Shown piece by piece: positions 59,250 to 64,000 of a stretch of DNA of 64,000 nucleotides (positions are counted from its first letter, which is position 1; each line of letters opens with the position of its first letter). This DNA comes from Oncomelania hupensis. Its lineage: Eukaryota; Mollusca; Gastropoda; Littorinimorpha; Pomatiopsidae. Under the pieces are notes generated by a model. It saw nothing but the letters and a program-made list of their open reading frames with translations, searched no databases and was not told the DNA's origin. The stretch spans positions 6,080,224-6,144,223 of the forward strand of contig CM072526.1 in the NCBI GenBank assembly GCA_036898135.1. The letters are read 5' to 3'. The translations under genes and the position numbers were made by a program.

Positions 59250-60940
59250 TACATTTGGAATGCTGGCAGTTCTCTCTTTTTAAAAAAAATTCCATTTACA
59301 GTTTTTAAAAAAACCCACACAATTAAAAAAAAAGTATCATTTTTATTTTTAAAAAAAAAGAAAGAATATTGAGACCAATGATAATGATGATGATGATAAT
59401 CATGATAATTGTTAAGATGATGATGTGTTGCATAGCAGGCTTTCTATCCAGAAAAGACAATGCCCATACAGTCCACTAAACCAAAACAAACCCAAGTTAG
59501 AGGTGTTGGAGGCAGATGGATAGATGAAAGGTGGGAGGGAGAATACAACAACAGTTATGAGAAAAATACACAGAGCGAGAGGGTTGGGGAAATGAGTGAT
59601 TATCTCCTCTTGAACCCCTATCTGTCAACATCAACACTCCCACAAGGGAGGCAACGAAACAAATACAGGCATCCATCACCAGTGCAGCGGTTGCTTCCCT
59701 TGGTGAACCTTGACCGTAAAAGATTGTGTTGTGTGTGCCAGCGCGATAGTAGGTCAAACAGCCCAACAGAGAGAGGGAGAAGGAGACTCGCAGAGCACAG
59801 CAGACAACGTTGTGAGTAGACGTGCTAGCATTTATGGCTAAACCTTCCAAGGACTATTTTGCACAGCAACACCAACAAGCAAAGAGTTTATTATTTTTAA
59901 TACACTAAACTCTTTGCAACAAGGTAAGTGCTTTGCTACAGTCGTGCGGAATAGAGTGTCGTCTGCTGGTGGGAAGGGGAGAGAAGAAATAATTAGGAGG
60001 GGGTAAAGAGTGGTCTGACCGACTTTCTGTTTTGGTATCATCCTTGACTGCTCGATTCTTTCAAGGCTGCAGCGTTCTCTGTGTTACCATGGATATTGCG
60101 CACTTTGCCATCTATGTAATATTTTGCCATCCAGTGTATTATATTAGTTGAAACAATGCTACTTCTAGTATTTTGCTAGGGTAATATTATATTTAGGTGT
60201 TATTAGGCAACTGAAATACATTTTCTTGTTAAAGCCTGTGTCAGTGCAATATAATATTTATTGATCAATGTGCACTTTACCATGCATATAGTTTGTAGCT
60301 ATAGTTTATTATATTCAGTGCTTTAGGCTATGTTAAACCTACATTTTACTTTGGTGTATATTTATTTATGAATATGTGCTTGAGCTTTACCATCTAATAT
60401 TATTTTGTTGAGCTATTAATTCATAGCTAGTGTTTTATGCATATCCCATCTCATAGTGTGTAAAATAGTTTTTATGTCTTTTGAAAGCTTACATTATTGT
60501 TTTTTTTTTTAATCATTAAAATTTTTTTTTTACTACCCACAGTTTAAATTGGGTTCTTTTCCTTCCCCACCTCCATGCTGGGATATGTAGTTATTACACT
60601 GACCAAGTAACAGACATAGAAAATTACCTATATACAGTACTTGGGACTATTATAGGCCTAATAATTATTGATAATAATCCTACTAGTAGTATACTATGGT
60701 ACATTTTCCTTCAATACTGTAGACAATACTCCAAAATTATTTTATTTTGTCTCATTACATTAGGGTAGGTTGTTTCAACAATAACACGAACCACTCTTAA
60801 AAACAGTAGTAGTTTAAAGTGCAAGTATCTTTCAACTTAATTTATAGTGCAACAGTCCTAAATAATTTCTCCCATCCCCTTTAGACAATGTACTGTAATG
60901 TACCATAAGGTGCATCATAGCAGTTAACCCAATTGTTTTA
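59250..60940. other. AT-rich non-coding stretch
   Basis: Short open frames near 59460-59850 on both strands have no splice support or recognisable motif. No upstream MSH6 exon was found here. Confidence 0.5.
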
Positions 60941-60944
60941 AAGC

Positions 60945-61112
60945 CACTCACCTGACAAAGAAATATCAGTACTCATTTAGGGATACTCACTCCCTGACAA
61001 AGAAATATCAGTACTCATCTAGGGATACTCACTCCCTGACAAACAAATATCAGTACTCATCTAGGGATACTTACTCCTTAACAAAGAAATATCAGTACTC
61101 ATTTAGAGATAC
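60945..61112. repeat. 42-bp tandem repeat, four copies
   Basis: Unit CTGACAAAGAAATATCAGTA followed by CTCATCTAGGGATACTCACT; four copies with a few substitutions. Confidence 0.9.
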
Positions 61113-61219
61113 TGACCTAACCTCTTTCCCTCCTTTATACAATACTGCATTATTTTTTTTGTTAATTTTTGTTTTTGTTTACGCATGGGTAAGTTTTGTA
61201 AACAAAGCACTTCATTAGA

Positions 61220-61452
61220 CGTTAGTCAACAACCTGTTAACTGTATGCTATAGTAATACAGGGTGGCCTGTAGCACAGTTGATCAACTTGTTAACTGTAT
61301 GCTATAGTAATATGGCTCCTGTGGTGTTTTCTGCCAACAACATAATCGGCAGTATCCAGATCCAGATCCAGGGTGGCCTGTAGCACAGTTGATCAACTTG
61401 TTAACTGTATGCTATAATAATACAGGGTGGCCTGTAGCACAATTGACAGTGA
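61220..61452. repeat. Interrupted tandem duplication
   Basis: GTTAACTGTATGCTATAGTA and GGGTGGCCTGTAGCACAGTT recur three times with a 70-bp interruption containing two CCAGAT units. Confidence 0.8.
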
Positions 61453-61499
61453 GAGGGTTTCCTATGCCATGTGGGACAAACTTAACTGACTTAGGTAGG

Positions 61500-61759
61500 A
61501 GACTTTTCAGGACAAGGGTTTTCTCCAGGTACTCTGGTTTCCTCCCTCCCTTTAATGATGGTTTTGGATGCAGTCAATCTCAAATTTCACAAATACAAAT
61601 TTGATTTCCTTTGCATCATTTAATAACGACCTGACTGCACTGCATGTTTGAGTGATGAATGTGTGTTTGTTGTGTAATTGTTAAACATATAAGTATGCAT
61701 GTTGGGTACAGATAGACGCGCTTTGAGCCTGATTTTAGTGATAAGGCATGTATAGCATC

Positions 61760-61813
<54 letters not shown>
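61500..61813 (+). mobile_element. SINE (family C)
   Basis: GTTTTCTCCAGGTACTCTGG, TTTCCTCCCTCCCTTTAATG, GCGCTTTGAGCCTGATTTTA, then an (ATT)n tail. Same parts and order as 57838-58617, without the internal insert; the tRNA head is lost. Confidence 0.7.
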
Positions 61814-61994
61814 CTGTAATTAAATAAAGTCAGACACAATATATAAACTTTGTATTGTGTCTTTACGGACAAATTTTAACACCTGTATTCTGGTTTTTAT
61901 TTATTTATTATTATCATTATTCCCTTCATCTTGTGTTTGTTCTTCATGAGAAAAACTTGTAATAATAATAATAATAATACTAACAAGAAGAAGA

Positions 61995-62105
61995 AGAAGG
62001 ATATTTATATAGCGCTTTTTCCTAAAGACATCAGTTCAAAGCGCAGTTCTCATGCATTTATACTTAAACGTTAACATTGAAACACAAACGAAAAGAAGTG
62101 ATTAT
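61995..62105 (+). repeat. Short interspersed repeat, pair with 4868-4978
   Basis: ATATTTATATAGCGCTTTTT, AAAGCGCAGTTCTCATGCAT and ACGAAAAGAAGTGATT. Preceded by a GAAGAAGAAG run. Confidence 0.7.
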
Positions 62106-63128
62106 GATTAATTTTTTTAGACTAAAACTTATCACAACAAAAGATACTAAATTGTCTTGCCTGTTTTCCACTAATCTTAATAAACTAATTCTGAAACCAT
62201 AAAATTACACTCAGAGAAACTGAAAGCAAAATAATTATATTTCACTGCACATCGGTGATCCTCTTTCTAGCTATACCATACATAACATATTGTTTATAAT
62301 GTCAAGGAGGTGATAGCAGAATATTGTCAACAAACAAATGACTTCCACACAACAAGGACAATGGTCTCACAGACCCACCTTCTAGTCAACGAGGTATTGG
62401 AAAATAAAATTTGTTTGTGCATTTGAATGAAAGAGTATGTGGACGTTTTTGTTAGTGAAGGTATAAATTATTTGCCTTTTTGAAATCATTCTTCGCTTTG
62501 CTGAAGCCCTTTATATGAATGGAAAAAACTCATTGTGTCAACGTCAACGGTTGGTGTATTGTATTGTAAAGGAAAGATATTTCAAAATACATTCAGGATA
62601 CCATTTGTGTAGCCAGTTTAGCAGTGACATTTCCCTGTATCAATTTCAGACAAAACTACATGATTGTCACTAAGTGAATATGACAAACATGAATGCTGAC
62701 CCAGTGTATAAAACATTGGGGGAATATCCTGTAGTTTGAGAAACTGTGTTATGAAAAGACAGGGTCACAGCAACCCACTTTCAAGTAATTCTGAGAAAGA
62801 TGTTACCTGCCTAATTGAGGTTAAATAATTCAGTGTGGCCAAAGACGGCTAAACTTCGCCTAGTTATTGATTAAACCAATGGGGTGTGCATCTGCCATGC
62901 ACCGCACAATGCATCTGTGGTTGGATTGGATTGTTGTTCACAGGAAAGATCAGCAAGCCAGTTGCACAAGGAAGCATTGTGGTTTGATTCATCATTGTTT
63001 AGGAGCCAATAATGTAAGTTACGTCTATGTTTATTTCATATTATTTGACAGCGAAATCAATTTCACATGCGCATAATCTGTTTAATGACTTCTGGAAATT
63101 AAGACCACTATAATATGCATCTGACTTG

Positions 63129-63199
<71 letters not shown>

Positions 63200-63229
63200 A
63201 AGAGTATACAGTCTTGAGAGCGAAAGGGG

Positions 63230-63276
<47 letters not shown>

Positions 63277-64000
63277 AAAATTTCACAGCATAACCAGTTA
63301 TCACTCATCATATCTCAAACAGCCAAACTGCTCCTGGGTCAAGGTTACACAGATTATACACACAAAAAACCCAGACATGCAGTAACCTTATGCACACTGA
63401 AAGAAACCTTGTTTACCATTTCATATGGCACTGGTTATAAACCTACCTTCGATCTTGACAATCTTACTATACTAACCCATACTTTTCCTTCAGGAAGAAT
63501 ATCTCTTCTTATTCTTTTGGGATTGAAAAAGTCGTCTTTCTATAGTTGTCTAAAGAAAGATTATGCATAACATAAACTCATAAAAGCTTGTAGGAATTAA
63601 GGAGGTCCGCCTCCTATTTTTACCTGTGCATAAAAGCACTTCAAAGAAAAGAAAGCATTGATTGAAAATGTATTTTCTTGTTTCGTTTTCTCATCTTAAA
63701 TAACATTTTTTTAGTTTATCTCATAAGTTATATATAATTGATTAAAAAATCAATTTCTGATATAAATTATTGCATTTTTTTTGTTTTATTCCAAAATGCT
63801 GTTCATTCTGACACTGTTGTGTTTGTTGTTGTTGGAATAAGTGTCCTCAAAAATACATTCTTTCCTGTGAAGAAAACCCTTTTTTTTTCCTGTTAAAAAG
63901 CTGCAAATTCTCTTAGAAGTTAAAAAAAATCTATATTTTTTAAACCAGCTGTGTTTTATCAGCCATGTTTTATAATCTTTGTTAGTAGTTTCTACTCCAG
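62106..64000. other. AT-rich non-coding stretch
   Basis: Holds the (GA)n arrays and otherwise AT-rich sequence. I searched for MSH6 exons preceding 57303 and recognised none; the gene's 5' part must lie further right. Confidence 0.5.
63131..63276. repeat. Two (GA)n arrays
   Basis: (GA)n at 63131-63199 and 63233-63275 separated by AGTATACAGTCTTGAGAGCG-type unique sequence. Confidence 0.97.

Overview
This is a eukaryotic, repeat-rich window. It has introns with GT-AG splice sites, LINEs, tRNA- and 5S-derived SINEs, an LTR retrotransposon, DNA transposons and many microsatellites and minisatellites. The repeat content and the style of the one clear gene suggest an invertebrate, most likely a mollusc and perhaps a gastropod. 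That placement is inference; no barcode-type gene is present to confirm it.

The only confidently identified host gene is the 3' part of the DNA mismatch-repair gene MSH6 on the minus strand. Eleven coding exons run from 57303 down to the stop at 44674. They join in phase to about 430 codons, covering the end of the lever/clamp region and the whole C-terminal ABC ATPase domain. The 5' exons lie beyond the right edge. The MSH6 introns are packed with repeats: three minisatellite arrays (45178-45945, 47941-48592, 55166-56322), two LINE fragments, a hAT-like transposon with 5-bp target duplications, a 5S-derived SINE and a 48-bp retroposon stub with a 13-bp target duplication. Two other minus-strand first-exon candidates (11858-11975 and 29485-29592) and one divergent small reading frame (12021-12287) are weaker.

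Layout: 1-14.6 kb is microsatellites, SINE and LINE fragments, a 700-bp TA-flanked inverted-repeat element and the possible first exon at 11.9 kb. 14.6-22.7 kb is a complete, apparently very young Ty3/gypsy-type element with a single gag-pol frame and nearly identical 1.53-kb LTRs; its integrase lies BEFORE reverse transcriptase. 22.8-31 kb holds an L2/CR1-like LINE and a 2.6-kb DNA transposon with a decayed hAT/ZMYM1-like transposase, itself carrying a LINE insertion. 31.5-33.0 kb is a solo LTR of the same gypsy family with a perfect 5-bp target duplication. 33-44 kb is SINEs, LINEs, a nested inverted repeat at 38.7-39.9 kb, a 735-bp hAT-like element, and a CR1-like LINE interrupted by a MITE and a second LINE. 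44.6-57.3 kb is MSH6. 57.3-64 kb is repeats and AT-rich sequence.

Nine copies of one LINE family with (GGATA)n tails are scattered through the window. The most notable observations are the gypsy-type element with copia-like domain order and no target duplication, the transposons with 5- or 6-bp target duplications, and the P-to-S change in the MSH6 Walker A loop.
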